Below are positions 52,890 through 61,261 of a DNA stretch of 64,000 nt, in pieces. Positions within the stretch are counted from its first letter, which is position 1. Every line of letters begins with the position of its first letter. The DNA is taken from contig NZ_CP126741.1 in NCBI RefSeq assembly GCF_030246905.1, positions 3,100,001 through 3,164,000 of the forward strand, in the 5' to 3' direction. The DNA comes from Microbacterium sp. zg-Y818 (GTDB lineage Bacteria; Actinomycetota; Actinomycetes; Actinomycetales; Microbacteriaceae). The translations under genes and the position numbers were made by a program. The notes beneath the pieces are model-generated. The model was given only the letters and a program-made list of their open reading frames with translations. It made no database searches and was not told the DNA's origin.

Positions 52890-54167
52890 GGGGAGGGGGC
52901 AGACGGCGGCGGCGGCGACGGCCTCACCGTACTGTTCTGCCGTCCAGGGCAGGCCGGCGGCGGGCGCGGTCTGTCCCGACGCCGCCGGCGCCTTCGACGC
53001 GATCGCGGCGAGCTCCCACGCGAGGTACGCTCCGACGCCACCGTTCGCGCGCGAGTTGTTCAGCACGACCGCGACGGTCATCCCGGTGGCCGGGTCGGAG
53101 AAGGCCCCGGTGATGTATCCCGGCATCGCACCGTACTGGCCGATGAGCGACCCTGCCTGGTAGGTGCCGCCGGCGGTGGTGTACCAGGCAGGAGCGCCGG
53201 GCCCGGCGGGCATCACCGAGGCGAAGCGGTCGTCGTTGGCACCGGGAAGGGATCTCGTCGCGAGGGCCTGCATGTACAGCCCCAGGTCCTCGATGTCCGA
53301 CACCACGCCGGCGGCGGTGTAGCCGGTGCTCGACGACAGGGCGGTGACGTCCATCGGCTCGGCGCAGTTGGCCCCGCCCTCCGGACCGTCGGGCGAGTAC
53401 AGCCCGTTGAGCATGGGCGCCTCGGCTTCGGCAAGATTGCGCGTCGCTGCCGGAAGCGCGGTGGCCTCCAACGCGAGCGGCTCGGTGATGTACTTCTCGT
53501 ACATCTCCGCGGCCGACATTCCGGTCGCCCGCTCGAGCGCGATGCCCAGCAGCAGGTACCCGGTGTCCGAATCGGCGAACGCCGCCCCGGGCTCGCCGGT
53601 GCGCGCGGATCCCATCCCGTAGGCGGCCAGCTCCTTGGGGCTCCACACGCGCTCGGGAGTGGCCAGCCAGCGGTCGATCACGCGCGGCGCGTACGAGGCG
53701 ATGCCGCTCGTCGAGTCGCACAGCTGCTCGAGGGTGATGTCCTCGTAGCCCGGCATGCCGGTGATCCACTCGGTCACCGCGTCGTCAGGCGACACCAATC
53801 CGTCGGATGCCGCCGCATACAGCACGTCGCAGGTCATCGCGCGTGTCACGTTGGCCACCCGGAAGCGCATGTCGGTGCTCACCGGCTGGCCGCCGGGCGT
53901 CGTGGTCCCGAGGCCCGCGACCCACGTGCCGCTCCACGGCGCCCACACTCCGACGATCGCGCCACTCGAGCCCGTCGCGGCCATGGCGCGCTCGACCGCT
54001 CCCTGCAGCTGCTGCTGAGTCTCGGCGGCCAGCGCGGCATCCACCTGCTCCGGAACGTCGGGAACGACAGACGGCCCGTTGCCGGAGCACGCGGTGGCGA
54101 CGAGCGCAATGCCGACGACGCCGGCGATCGCGGTCACGACGCGCCGTGCGCGGCTGATGTGCGGCAT
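52878..54167 (-). CDS. serine-hydrolase (beta-lactamase/PBP-like) lipoprotein with lost catalytic motifs
   Basis: 429 residues, lipoprotein signal with lipobox VATAC (Cys27). The overall order of class-C beta-lactamase/DD-peptidase homologues is present: FRVANVTRAMTCDVLY, GYEDITLEQLCDSTSGIASY, DSDTGYLLLGIALERATGMS, GQYGAMPGYITGAF. But the catalytic S-x-x-K is NVTR (Asn106, Arg109) and the Y-x-N region reads SDTG. The nucleophile and general base are therefore missing. It may be a non-enzymatic cell-wall binding protein. Its stop codon lies inside the 18-bp repeat. Confidence 0.88.
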   Translation of the reverse strand: MPHISRARRVVTAIAGVVGIALVATACSGNGPSVVPDVPEQVDAALAAETQQQLQGAVERAMAATGSSGAIVGVWAPWSGTWVAGLGTTTPGGQPVSTDMRFRVANVTRAMTCDVLYAAASDGLVSPDDAVTEWITGMPGYEDITLEQLCDSTSGIASYAPRVIDRWLATPERVWSPKELAAYGMGSARTGEPGAAFADSDTGYLLLGIALERATGMSAAEMYEKYITEPLALEATALPAATRNLAEAEAPMLNGLYSPDGPEGGANCAEPMDVTALSSSTGYTAAGVVSDIEDLGLYMQALATRSLPGANDDRFASVMPAGPGAPAWYTTAGGTYQAGSLIGQYGAMPGYITGAFSDPATGMTVAVVLNNSRANGGVGAYLAWELAAIASKAPAASGQTAPAAGLPWTAEQYGEAVAAAAVCPLPAAE

Positions 54168-54233
54168 CCAAACCCCCGAAAAGTCTCCCTACGATTCAAA
54201 CACACCCCGGCGTCCGCCCCCGTACGGCTCACC

Positions 54234-54246
54234 TAGCCTGGGGGTC
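54234..54246 (+). promoter_or_regulatory. -10 box of probable leaderless promoter (DUF2470 gene)
   Basis: TAGCCT (54234-54239) with seven bases to ATG 54247. Confidence 0.55.
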
Positions 54247-54555
54247 ATGCCGCATACCTTCGACGACGAAACCCTGGTGGGCGTGCTCCGGCACATGAAC
54301 GACGACCACACCGACGACAGCCTGCTGATCGCGCGCGCGTTCGGGTGCCCCGACGCCGTGCAGGCGACCATGGCCGGCTTCGACGGCGACGGCGGCGACT
54401 GGGTGGCCGTGCGGGCCGACGGGTCGGCACAGTCGGTGCGCGTGGGGTGGCCGCACGCGCCCATCGCGGAGCGCCGCGACGTTCGCCGCGAGATCGTGGC
54501 CCTGTACGACGCCGCTTGCGCCGCGCTCGGGGTCGAACCGCGGCCCCACAGCTGA
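54247..54555 (+). CDS. DUF2470 domain protein, heme-iron associated
   Basis: 102 residues. HMNDDHTDDSLLIARAFG and ATMAGFDGDGGDWVAVRADG are the DUF2470 signature, a domain found at the end of HugZ-type heme-utilisation proteins and as a stand-alone partner of heme enzymes. The VGWPHAPIAERRDVRREIVA tail also fits. It lies 75 bp before the heme oxygenase gene on the same strand, which supports a role in heme iron release or heme handling. Confidence 0.88.
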   Translation: MPHTFDDETLVGVLRHMNDDHTDDSLLIARAFGCPDAVQATMAGFDGDGGDWVAVRADGSAQSVRVGWPHAPIAERRDVRREIVALYDAACAALGVEPRPHS

Positions 54556-54594
54556 CAGCGGCCCAGACAACCGGATGCCGCCTGAATAAAAAGC

Positions 54595-54613
54595 TTCAGG
54601 TTAGCTGAGCCTT
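54595..54613. promoter_or_regulatory. DtxR/IdeR-like iron box
   Basis: The core AGGTTAG-CTGAGCCT (54598-54612) matches the DtxR/IdeR core at about 11 of 15 bases, including all of AGGTTAG. It lies just upstream of the -10 box of the heme oxygenase gene, the expected place for iron-dependent repression. Confidence 0.65.
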
Positions 54614-54618
54614 CGTCA

Positions 54619-54630
54619 TACGATGAGGGC
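54619..54630 (+). promoter_or_regulatory. -10 box of leaderless promoter (heme oxygenase)
   Basis: TACGAT (54619-54624), six bases, ATG 54631. Confidence 0.65.
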
Positions 54631-55287
54631 ATGTCCGAGCCGATCGCCTTCTCCACCGCACTGCGCGAGCGTTCCACCGGCGCCCACTCCGGCAGCGAGA
54701 GCGCGGGATTCATGGCCGACCTCATCAAGGGCGAGGGCACCCGCGAGGATTACATCGCCCTCGTCGCGCAGCACTGGTTCATCTACGAAGCCCTCGAGGG
54801 GGCCACTGAGCGCATGAAGGCCGATCCGGTGGCATCCGTGTTCATCAGCGACCGTCTCACGCGCCTGCCCGCCCTCGAAGCGGACCTCGGGTTCCTGCTG
54901 GGCGCCGACTGGCGCACGCAGATCCAACCGCTGCCGACGACGCAGCGCTATGTCGAGCGCATCCGGGCGGTCGGTGCGACCTGGGCCGGGGGCTTCGTCG
55001 CCCACCACTACACCCGCTACCTCGGCGACCTCTCCGGAGGCCTGTTCATCGGCCGGCTGATGGCTCGCCGGTTCGGCTTCGAGACGAACGGCATCGGGTT
55101 CTACCTCTTCGACGCGATCGCCGACCCGAAGGCTTTCAAGGACGTCTATCGCGAGCAGTTGGATGCCGCGCCGTGGGACGACGCCGAGAAGGAGCGCGTC
55201 ATCGCCGAGGTGCTGCAGGCCTACCGGTTCAACACCGAGCTGTTCGAGGATCTGGCCCGCGCGAAGGCCGGCATCCTCGTCGCCTGA
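54631..55287 (+). CDS. biliverdin-producing heme oxygenase, HmuO type
   Basis: Opens the heme ring with O2 and reductant to give biliverdin, CO and Fe2+. 218 residues, all-helical. Proximal ligand His19 in RSTGAHSGSESAGFM, distal-helix motif YLGDLSGGLFIGRLM, and WFIYEALE and FNTELFEDL match HmuO/HO-1 at the usual length. An iron box in the promoter implies induction when iron is short; the DUF2470 gene upstream is a likely functional partner. No heme importer is in view. Confidence 0.95.
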   Translation: MSEPIAFSTALRERSTGAHSGSESAGFMADLIKGEGTREDYIALVAQHWFIYEALEGATERMKADPVASVFISDRLTRLPALEADLGFLLGADWRTQIQPLPTTQRYVERIRAVGATWAGGFVAHHYTRYLGDLSGGLFIGRLMARRFGFETNGIGFYLFDAIADPKAFKDVYREQLDAAPWDDAEKERVIAEVLQAYRFNTELFEDLARAKAGILVA

Positions 55288-55319
55288 CCTGCCGAGCACG
55301 CCCCGCCGCGACGGCGCCG

Positions 55320-56675
55320 TCAGGCGCGCGGGCGCATGAAGCGACGCACGTCCGGATCGACGCGGATGTCGCTGGGGCGCAGCGGCCGGGTCAGGTACAG
55401 CCCCTCGAGGCTCGTCAGCCGCGACAGCGCGACGTAGGTCTGGCCGGGGGCGAAGGCACCCGAGCCCAGGTCGATGATCGCGCGTTCGTAGGTCTTGCCC
55501 TGCGACTTGTGGATCGTCACGGCCCACGCCAGCCGCAGCGGGAACTGCGTGAACTCCGCGACGATGTCGCGGGAGAGCGCCTTGGATGCCGGGTCGTACG
55601 CGTACCGGAACCTCTCCCAGACGGTGGGCTCGACATCGTGCTCCACGCCGTCGACCTCGACGCGCACCGTCGCCCCGGCGATGCGGGTGACCGTGCCGAT
55701 CGTGCCGTTGACCCACCGGGGCGGCTCGCCGAAACCGCCGACGTCGTTGCGCAGGAACATCACCTGCGCGCCCACCTTGAGCTGCAGCTCCATCTCGGCC
55801 GGGTACGCCGCGTCGCCGCGCCCGAAGTCGCCGCTGACATCGGCCCGGGCCGTCTGCACCGTGCCGGGGAGGGCGTCGAGGTGGCGCTGGTTGATGCGGC
55901 CTACGATGTCGTTTCGCGTGGCGAGCGTGATGATGGGCGGCTCGTCGCCGCCGGGCTCGGGCGGACGCCGGGCACCGGCGGTGTTGAGGATGTCCGCCAT
56001 GTCCGCGGTGACGACCCCGTGACGCACGGCGTTGAGGAGGATCTTGAATGTCGGGTCGGACTGGCGGTGGATGTCCCGCAGCTCGCGGATGTTGAGCTTC
56101 GCGCCGTGACGGCCGAGGTCGATGAGGCCGCCATCGGCGTCGTCACCCGACTCCCCCGCCCAGACGTGCGCGTCGAAGAACCAGAACGACCGGTAGTGGT
56201 CGCGGATGTACCGCATCTCGTCGCCCCGGGGCGGGACCGGCGCCAGCTGGTAGGGGTCGCCGAACATGACGACCTGGGCGCCGCCGAACGGCTCGCTGCG
56301 TCGGCCGCGCGCCTGGCGGAGCGAGCGGTCGATGGCATCCATGAGGTCGGCGTTGACCATCGAGATCTCGTCGATGACGAGCGTGTCGAGGGCATTGAGG
56401 ATGCGGCGGGTCTGGTCGGGCTGGTCCAGGTCGCTTCCGGCGATGAGCCCGATGGGCAGCCGGAACAGGGAGTGGATCGTCTGACCCTCGACGTTGAGGG
56501 CGGCAACCCCGGTGGGGGCGCAGACGGCGATCTGCTTGTCGGTGTTCCAGGCCAGGTGACGCAGCAGCGTCGACTTGCCCGTGCCGGCGCGGCCGGTGAC
56601 GAAGACGTGCTCATCGGTGTCTTCGATCAGCCGGAACACCGCTTCCTGTTCATCAGAGAGGGGCGGTGTGCTCAC
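55320..56675 (-). CDS. ATP-dependent DNA helicase, PIF1/RecD-like (SF1B)
   Basis: 451 residues from GTG 56675. Walker A GRAGTGKSTLLRHL (motif I), CAPTGVAALNVEG (Ia), LVIDEISMVNADLMD (II), MFGDPYQLAPV (III), and motif V/VI segments AVTIHKSQGKTYERAIIDL and TYVALSRLTSLEGLYL. An SH3/OB-like insertion (VNGTIGTVTRIAGATVRVEV) lies between the RecA domains. This is the PIF1/RecD2 helicase layout, 5'-3' translocation on single-stranded DNA. Single gene; convergent with the heme oxygenase gene (32-bp gap). Confidence 0.93.
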   Translation of the reverse strand: MSTPPLSDEQEAVFRLIEDTDEHVFVTGRAGTGKSTLLRHLAWNTDKQIAVCAPTGVAALNVEGQTIHSLFRLPIGLIAGSDLDQPDQTRRILNALDTLVIDEISMVNADLMDAIDRSLRQARGRRSEPFGGAQVVMFGDPYQLAPVPPRGDEMRYIRDHYRSFWFFDAHVWAGESGDDADGGLIDLGRHGAKLNIRELRDIHRQSDPTFKILLNAVRHGVVTADMADILNTAGARRPPEPGGDEPPIITLATRNDIVGRINQRHLDALPGTVQTARADVSGDFGRGDAAYPAEMELQLKVGAQVMFLRNDVGGFGEPPRWVNGTIGTVTRIAGATVRVEVDGVEHDVEPTVWERFRYAYDPASKALSRDIVAEFTQFPLRLAWAVTIHKSQGKTYERAIIDLGSGAFAPGQTYVALSRLTSLEGLYLTRPLRPSDIRVDPDVRRFMRPRA

Positions 56676-56779
56676 TGATTCATGCTCGCACAGGCGCGAG
56701 GCGCCCAGCCGCCGATGCCCACAGCGCGCCACGCCGCGCCGCCTGGGAGTACTCCCGGGCTGGGGGCGGGTGCAGTTCC

Positions 56780-56791
56780 TAGACTGAGTAC
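56780..56791 (+). promoter_or_regulatory. -10 box of leaderless promoter
   Basis: TAGACT (56780-56785), six bases, ATG 56792. Confidence 0.65.
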
Positions 56792-57919
56792 ATGCAGCAG
56801 GGGGTCACGGAGCCGATGCGCTCTCGCGCGCGCCGCGGCGACGGCGCCCCCTCGCCCCGGGCGGATGCCGCCACGCCGGGCTCCCGGTCGGCCGGCCGTC
56901 GCCTGCGGCGGGATCTCTCGCTGCTGGCCGTCGCGGGCGTGCTGCTGCTCGCGGCGCTGGCTGCCACCTCGAGCGTGCTGTACACGCAGTTCTACGGCCC
57001 GAGCGCGTTCGTCACGCGCTACCTCACGATGCTCAGCGAGGGCCGGGCCGCCGACGCCCTGACCGTCCCGGGGGTCGTCGTGGACTCCGCCGACCTCGAA
57101 GCCGCCGGCCTTCCGGCGACGGCCTCAGAGGCGCTGCTGCGTCGCGCGGCCCTCGCCGAGCTCACCGACGTGCGAGCCGTCGCCGAGGAGACCCGCGACG
57201 GCGTCACCCTGGTGACGGTGGAATACAGCGCCGGGCCCTACCCGGGAAAGACCACGTTCGCCGTGGAGCGCGACGGCTGGATCGGCGTGGCCCCCTCCTG
57301 GCGGTTCGCCGAATCGCCGCTCGCGGTGATCGACCTGACGGTGCACGGCGCCATGCAGTTCACCGTCAACGGCTTCGAGGTCGACAAGCGCCAGGTGTCA
57401 CCGGAGGGCGCCGAGGCCGACCCCACCGCGTCGGTGCCGCTGCTGGTGTTCTCCCCGGGCGTCTACTCCGTGTCGGTCGACACCGCCATGTCGGCGACCC
57501 CCGGCGTCGCGGTGCTGTCGGACTCGCCGGCCACCGGCATCCCGATCGAGCTTCAGGCGCAGCCCACCGAGGAGTTCATCGGCGTCGTGCAGGAGCAGGT
57601 CGACCAGTTCCTGGCCGACTGCGCCGCCCAGCAGGTGCTGCAGCCCGCGGGGTGCCCGTTCGGATTCACGGTGCGCAACCGCATCAACGAGCTGCCCGAG
57701 TGGTCGATCCCGCAGCCGCCGCAGGTCACGCTGGAACCGAACGGCGCGGGGTGGAAGATTCCCGTGACCGACGCCGTCGCGCACATCGACGTCGAGGTGA
57801 GGTCACTGTTCGACGGATCTGTGACGCCGGTCAGCGAAGACGTGCCGTTCCAGTTGACGGGCGAGATCTCGGTGCTGCCCGACGGCACAGCCTCGATCGT
57901 CCTCTCCGGCGCCGAGTGA
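56792..57919 (+). CDS. membrane-anchored protein of unknown function
   Basis: 375 residues. A basic, disordered cytoplasmic start (about 1-42) precedes one membrane helix (LSLLAVAGVLLLAALAATSS), then a large extracytoplasmic beta-rich region: TRYLTMLSEGRAADALTVPG, VTVEYSAGPYPGKTTFAVER, FTVNGFEVDKRQVSP, LLVFSPGVYSVSVDT and FTVRNRINELPEWSIPQPPQ. The pattern resembles actinobacterial DUF4878/NTF2-like anchored proteins, but I cannot name the family with confidence. The stop codon sits inside the 20-bp repeat (GCC-GAG-TGA). Confidence 0.82.
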   Translation: MQQGVTEPMRSRARRGDGAPSPRADAATPGSRSAGRRLRRDLSLLAVAGVLLLAALAATSSVLYTQFYGPSAFVTRYLTMLSEGRAADALTVPGVVVDSADLEAAGLPATASEALLRRAALAELTDVRAVAEETRDGVTLVTVEYSAGPYPGKTTFAVERDGWIGVAPSWRFAESPLAVIDLTVHGAMQFTVNGFEVDKRQVSPEGAEADPTASVPLLVFSPGVYSVSVDTAMSATPGVAVLSDSPATGIPIELQAQPTEEFIGVVQEQVDQFLADCAAQQVLQPAGCPFGFTVRNRINELPEWSIPQPPQVTLEPNGAGWKIPVTDAVAHIDVEVRSLFDGSVTPVSEDVPFQLTGEISVLPDGTASIVLSGAE

Positions 57920-57943
57920 GTATTCGCGCCGCCGAGTGAGCAC
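57914..57943. repeat. GAGTGAGTATTCGCG repeat, one full and one partial unit
   Basis: GAGTGAGTATTCGCGCCGCC (57914-57933) is followed at the same 20-bp period by GAGTGAGCACC. The first GAG-TGA is the end of the upstream gene. Same family as 52842 and 60677. Confidence 0.8.
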
Positions 57944-58063
57944 CACCGCCCGCACGGTCGTCACGAATGGCCCTGCGCACGCGCTCCACAGGGAAGTATG
58001 CGACGACTGAACAACCGGGCCGGCTTGGCGCACAGCACCCGGGAACCCCCGCGCCCGCCCCCC

Positions 58064-60049
58064 TCAGAGCCCGGCGCGCTCCCGGCGGGCATCCCGCTCG
58101 GCGAGTCGCGCGAGCTTCTCGTTGTACTCCTTGAGCTCGGCGTCGTCGGTTCGGTCCGCCTGACGGTCGCGCCGCTTCTGCATCCGCTCGTCGCTGCGGC
58201 TCCACTGGATCGCCACGACCAGCGCCAACACGAGCGTCGGGATCTCGCCGACCGACCACGCCACACCGCCACCCGCGTACTGGTCCTCCAGCGGGGTCAC
58301 ACCCCAGGTGCGCCCCATCGAGCCGAACCACTCCGCGACCATCAGGCCGGACTGCATCATGATCGCGATGCCGAAGAACGCGTGCATCGCCATCACCGCG
58401 ATGAGCGTGACCAGGCGGAACGGGTACGGGTAGCGATACGGCACCGGATCGGCGCCGACGAGCGACAGGGTGAACAGGTACCCGGCGATGAGGAAGTGGG
58501 CGACCATCCACTCGTGGCCCAGGTGGTCGTAGAGCGACCAGCGGAAGAGGTCGGTGTAGTAGAAGACCCAGAGCGATCCGATGAACATCGCCGCCGCGAA
58601 GAGCGGATGGGTGACCACGCGTGAGAACGGGCTGTGCACCGCCCACAGGATCCACTCCCGGCCGCCGCGCGTGCCGTCGTCCCGCTTGCGGATCGCCCGT
58701 GCCGCGAGGGTCACCGGAGCTCCCGCCACGAGGCACAGCGGAATGGCCATCGACAGCAGCATGTGCCCGACCATGTGCACGCTGAACAGGTAGTCCTGGT
58801 AGACGTTGATCGGCCCGCCCGTGACCCACAGCAGCAGCGCAAGACCCACCAGCCACAGGACGGTGCGGTGGACCGGCCAGGTGTCGCCGCGTCGGCGGAG
58901 GCGAATGACGCCCGCGACGTAGAAGAACGCGCCGAAGGCGACGGCGAAGGCCCAGAGCAGGTCGATGTCCCACGCGGTGAACCAGCGGTCGATGGTGAAC
59001 TCCGGTGGCAGCGGCGCCCCGGTGAGGAACTGCGCGGGCGTGAGGTCCACGGGCAGCGACGTGTCGACCGGCGGAGGCGTGCGCGCGAGGGCCGCCGCCG
59101 CACCGCTGGCGATGCCCATGAAGGCCAGCTCCAGGCCGATGAGCGACCAGAACCGGCGCGATGCGGCATCCTCCCGGTATCGGCCGATGAGCCGCACGCG
59201 GTACCAGGCGCCGAGCACGCCCAGCACGACGAGCGCGGCGATCTTCACCAGCAGCACGAGGCCGTAGGGAGAGGTCAGCAGCTCGAGCGTGATACCGCCG
59301 GCGAGGGCGCGCGCGGTGCCCGAGACGGCGACCACGATGAACGCCGCCAGCGCGATCGAGGAGTAGCGCCGCAGCACGTCGGCCATCTCGTCGCGTGAGA
59401 GCACGGGCCGCACCAGCACCATGAGCACGAGACCGCCCAGCCAGACCGCGGCCGCGATGAGGTGCAGCGCCAGCGCTGTGACGGCCGCGCTGTGGTTGGC
59501 GTCGTCGCCGGAGTGACCCTGCGTGGCCATGGGCACGAGCGAGGCGATCGCGAGGATCGCGACGATGAGCGTTGGCGTCCACGTGCGCACCGCGAACGTC
59601 AGCACCGTCAGCACGGCGCCGGCCAGGGTGGTCAGCAGCCACGAGCGGCCGAGCTCCTGCTCGACGAGGAAGCGTCCCAGCAGCTGGCCGAACTGCGCGT
59701 CGGGGCTGGGAGTGGAGCCGAGGGCGTTGAGCACGGTGAAGAACCCCGTGATGCCGGCCGAGACGGTGAAAACGGCTGCGCCGACGGATGCCGCATCCAG
59801 CGCGGTCTCGAAGGCGCGCGTCCCCGCCCGCAGCGCGTACAGCGCGACGACGAGGGATCCCACCATGACGGCGGCGCTGAGGTTGACCGTGAGCTTGGCC
59901 ACCGGCAGGCCCCAGCGGACGACCGGACCGGGATCGCCCAGCCGCAGCGGCTCGGCTCCCCCGGCGAAGGCGAGCCCGCACAGCAGCACGGCGACAGCCG
60001 CGACCGCGAGGATCGTCGGGCCGGCGTACCGGAGGGCGCGGGAGTTCAC
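58064..60049 (-). CDS. CopD-CtaG fusion: copper resistance / cytochrome oxidase assembly membrane protein
   Basis: 661 residues from GTG 60049, six bases after a TAGGCT -10 box (GTG 60052 is the alternative). The N-terminal half is a CopD-type domain (TQGHSGDDANHSAAVTALAL; HLIAAAVWLGGLVLMVLVRP; FIVVAVSGTARAL). The C-terminal half is the CtaG/caa3-assembly domain (YLFSVHMVGHMLLSMAIPL; YYTDLFRWSLYDHLGHEWM; MHAFFGIAIMM). About sixteen membrane helices and a charged cytoplasmic tail. Such fusions handle copper for the CuA/CuB sites of cytochrome oxidase or for resistance. No other copper genes are nearby. Confidence 0.92.
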   Translation of the reverse strand: MNSRALRYAGPTILAVAAVAVLLCGLAFAGGAEPLRLGDPGPVVRWGLPVAKLTVNLSAAVMVGSLVVALYALRAGTRAFETALDAASVGAAVFTVSAGITGFFTVLNALGSTPSPDAQFGQLLGRFLVEQELGRSWLLTTLAGAVLTVLTFAVRTWTPTLIVAILAIASLVPMATQGHSGDDANHSAAVTALALHLIAAAVWLGGLVLMVLVRPVLSRDEMADVLRRYSSIALAAFIVVAVSGTARALAGGITLELLTSPYGLVLLVKIAALVVLGVLGAWYRVRLIGRYREDAASRRFWSLIGLELAFMGIASGAAAALARTPPPVDTSLPVDLTPAQFLTGAPLPPEFTIDRWFTAWDIDLLWAFAVAFGAFFYVAGVIRLRRRGDTWPVHRTVLWLVGLALLLWVTGGPINVYQDYLFSVHMVGHMLLSMAIPLCLVAGAPVTLAARAIRKRDDGTRGGREWILWAVHSPFSRVVTHPLFAAAMFIGSLWVFYYTDLFRWSLYDHLGHEWMVAHFLIAGYLFTLSLVGADPVPYRYPYPFRLVTLIAVMAMHAFFGIAIMMQSGLMVAEWFGSMGRTWGVTPLEDQYAGGGVAWSVGEIPTLVLALVVAIQWSRSDERMQKRRDRQADRTDDAELKEYNEKLARLAERDARRERAGL

Positions 60050-60055
60050 CACACA

Positions 60056-60061
60056 AGCCTA
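60056..60061 (-). promoter_or_regulatory. -10 box of leaderless promoter (CopD-CtaG gene)
   Basis: TAGGCT on the minus strand, six bases before GTG 60049. Confidence 0.6.
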
Positions 60062-60072
60062 CGTGGGCATGC

Positions 60073-60104
60073 AGAAGGGGGATGCCGCGTGGCATCCCCC
60101 TTCT
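60073..60104 (-). terminator. HU gene terminator
   Basis: AGAAGGGGGATGCC (60073-60086) pairs perfectly with GGCATCCCCCTTCT (60091-60104), loop GCGT. It lies 61 bp after the HU stop. Same AGAAGGGG...GGATGCC design as the terminator at 34097. Confidence 0.93.
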
Positions 60105-60164
60105 GGCGGCGCGAGGTCTCGGGGCGCGCCTGCGCGCGCCGAGGCCTGGCCTGGGCCGGAGTCG

Positions 60165-60452
60165 TTACTTGACGGCAGCCTTGAGCTTGGAGCCGGCGGT
60201 CACCTTGACGCGCTTGCCGGCGGCGATCTTGATCTCTTCGCCGGTCTGCGGGTTGCGGCCCGTGCGCGCGGCGGTGTCGACCTGCTCGAACGCGATCCAG
60301 CCGGGGATCGAGACCTTGCTGCCCTTTGCGACGGCCTCGGAGACGGCCGCGAACAGCGAGTCGAGCACGCCGGAGACGGTGGCCTGGCTCTGGCCGGTGG
60401 CGCTGGCGATGCTCGAGACGAGCTCGGTCTTCGTGATGGACTTGTCAGCCAT
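60165..60452 (-). CDS. hup: HU-family nucleoid protein
   Basis: 95 residues from ATG 60452. Histone-like DNA-bending protein. DKSITKTELVSSIASATGQS, the beta-arm GWIAFEQVDTAARTGRNPQT with the conserved Arg-Asn-Pro tip, and KIAAGKRVKVTAGSKLKAA are canonical HU. Unlike mycobacterial HupB it has no long Lys/Ala C-terminal tail. Transcribed alone, with a long upstream gap containing the 20-bp repeats. Confidence 0.97.
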   Translation of the reverse strand: MADKSITKTELVSSIASATGQSQATVSGVLDSLFAAVSEAVAKGSKVSIPGWIAFEQVDTAARTGRNPQTGEEIKIAAGKRVKVTAGSKLKAAVK

Positions 60453-60676
60453 GGGGTTGTCCTCCAAGGCGGCGGCGCCGCCTTCTTGTCCTTCGGACCG
60501 GAGGCTGGCGCCCCCGGGCTGGTCAGTGCGACCGTGCCCGAATATACCCACGATCCGCGGAATCATGCGGATTTGGGCGCCTTGCGGGGCAGATTCACCG
60601 CGTGTCGCGGGTGAATCGGGACGGATGCGCCCGTTCCGGGCGTCGCAACCATCTTTCTCGGCCGGTTTCGGGGATC

Positions 60677-60727
60677 GGCAACGCGAATACTCACTCGGCA
60701 ACGCGAATACTCACTGGGCAACGCGAA
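60677..60727. repeat. tandem 20-bp repeats, GAGTGAGTATTCGCG family
   Basis: GGCAACGCGAATACTCACTC (60677-60696), GGCAACGCGAATACTCACTG (60697-60716) and a truncated third unit GGCAACGCGAA (60717-60727). On the minus strand the unit reads GAGTGAGTATTCGCGTTGCC. It abuts the rpsN terminator. Confidence 0.92.
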
Positions 60728-60761
60728 AGGCCCGCAGTTCCGGGGAACTGCGGGCCTTTCG
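60724..60761 (-). terminator. rpmB-rpmG-rpsN operon terminator
   Basis: CGAAAGGCCCGCAGTTCC (60724-60741) and GGAACTGCGGGCCTTTCG (60744-60761) form an 18-bp perfect stem, 21 bp after the rpsN stop. Confidence 0.93.
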
Positions 60762-60781
60762 ATGCGGTCAGCGACCGGGTG

Positions 60782-61087
60782 TCACCAGGACGACTTGGTC
60801 ACACCGGGCAGCTCGCCACGGTGAGCCATGTCGCGGAAGCGAACACGCGAGATACCGAACTTTGTGAGGTTTCCGCGGGGGCGACCGTCGATGACGTCGC
60901 GCGAACGCACGCGCACGGGCGATGCGTTGCGGGGCAGCTTCTGCAGCCCCACGCGGGCGGCTTCGCGCTCTTCGTCGGTGGACTCCGGCGACACGAGCGC
61001 CTTCTTCAGCTCGGCGCGCTTCGCGGCGTAGCGGGCCACGATGACCTTGCGCTGCTCGTTGCGCGCGATCTTGCTCTTCTTAGCCAT
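60782..61087 (-). CDS. rpsN: 30S ribosomal protein S14, zinc-free form
   Basis: 101 residues; [20 protein letters not shown] at the start and the C-terminal [20 protein letters not shown] are diagnostic. The CXXC zinc cysteines of the short S14 form are absent. Third gene of rpmB-rpmG-rpsN. Such zinc-free sets are Zur-controlled paralogues in some actinobacteria, but I see no Zur box upstream of rpmB, so this may be the ordinary set. Confidence 0.97.
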   Translation of the reverse strand: MAKKSKIARNEQRKVIVARYAAKRAELKKALVSPESTDEEREAARVGLQKLPRNASPVRVRSRDVIDGRPRGNLTKFGISRVRFRDMAHRGELPGVTKSSW

Positions 61088-61090
61088 GGA

Positions 61091-61261
61091 TCAACGCTCC
61101 TCTCGGAATTCGACGTGCTTGCGGATCACCGGGTCGTACTTCTTCAGCACGATGCGGTCGGGGTTGTTGCGGCGGTTCTTGCGCGTGACGTAGGTGTAAC
61201 CCGTGCCGGCGGTCGAACGCAGCTTGATGATCGGACGGACGTCCTGAGCCTTCTTGGCCAT
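61091..61261 (-). CDS. rpmG: 50S ribosomal protein L33, zinc-free form
   Basis: 56 residues from ATG 61261, overlapping the rpmB stop (ATGA). [35 protein letters not shown] and [17 protein letters not shown] are typical L33, with no cysteine at all. Ends 3 bp before the rpsN ATG at 61087. Confidence 0.96.
   Translation of the reverse strand: MAKKAQDVRPIIKLRSTAGTGYTYVTRKNRRNNPDRIVLKKYDPVIRKHVEFREER

Larger units (their letters stand above)
60453..60781. other. 329-bp gap between HU and rpsN
   Basis: Holds the HU promoter region (no clear -35/-10 picked), the tandem 20-bp repeats at 60677-60727 and the rpsN terminator at 60724-60761. No gene. Confidence 0.7.

Noticed and set aside
57914..57943. 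Terminator for the gene ending at 57919
   Set aside because: Here the repeat is direct, not inverted, so it forms no stem.
60677..60727. Possible CRISPR array
   Set aside because: The 20-bp units are directly adjacent with no spacers, and no cas genes are present.
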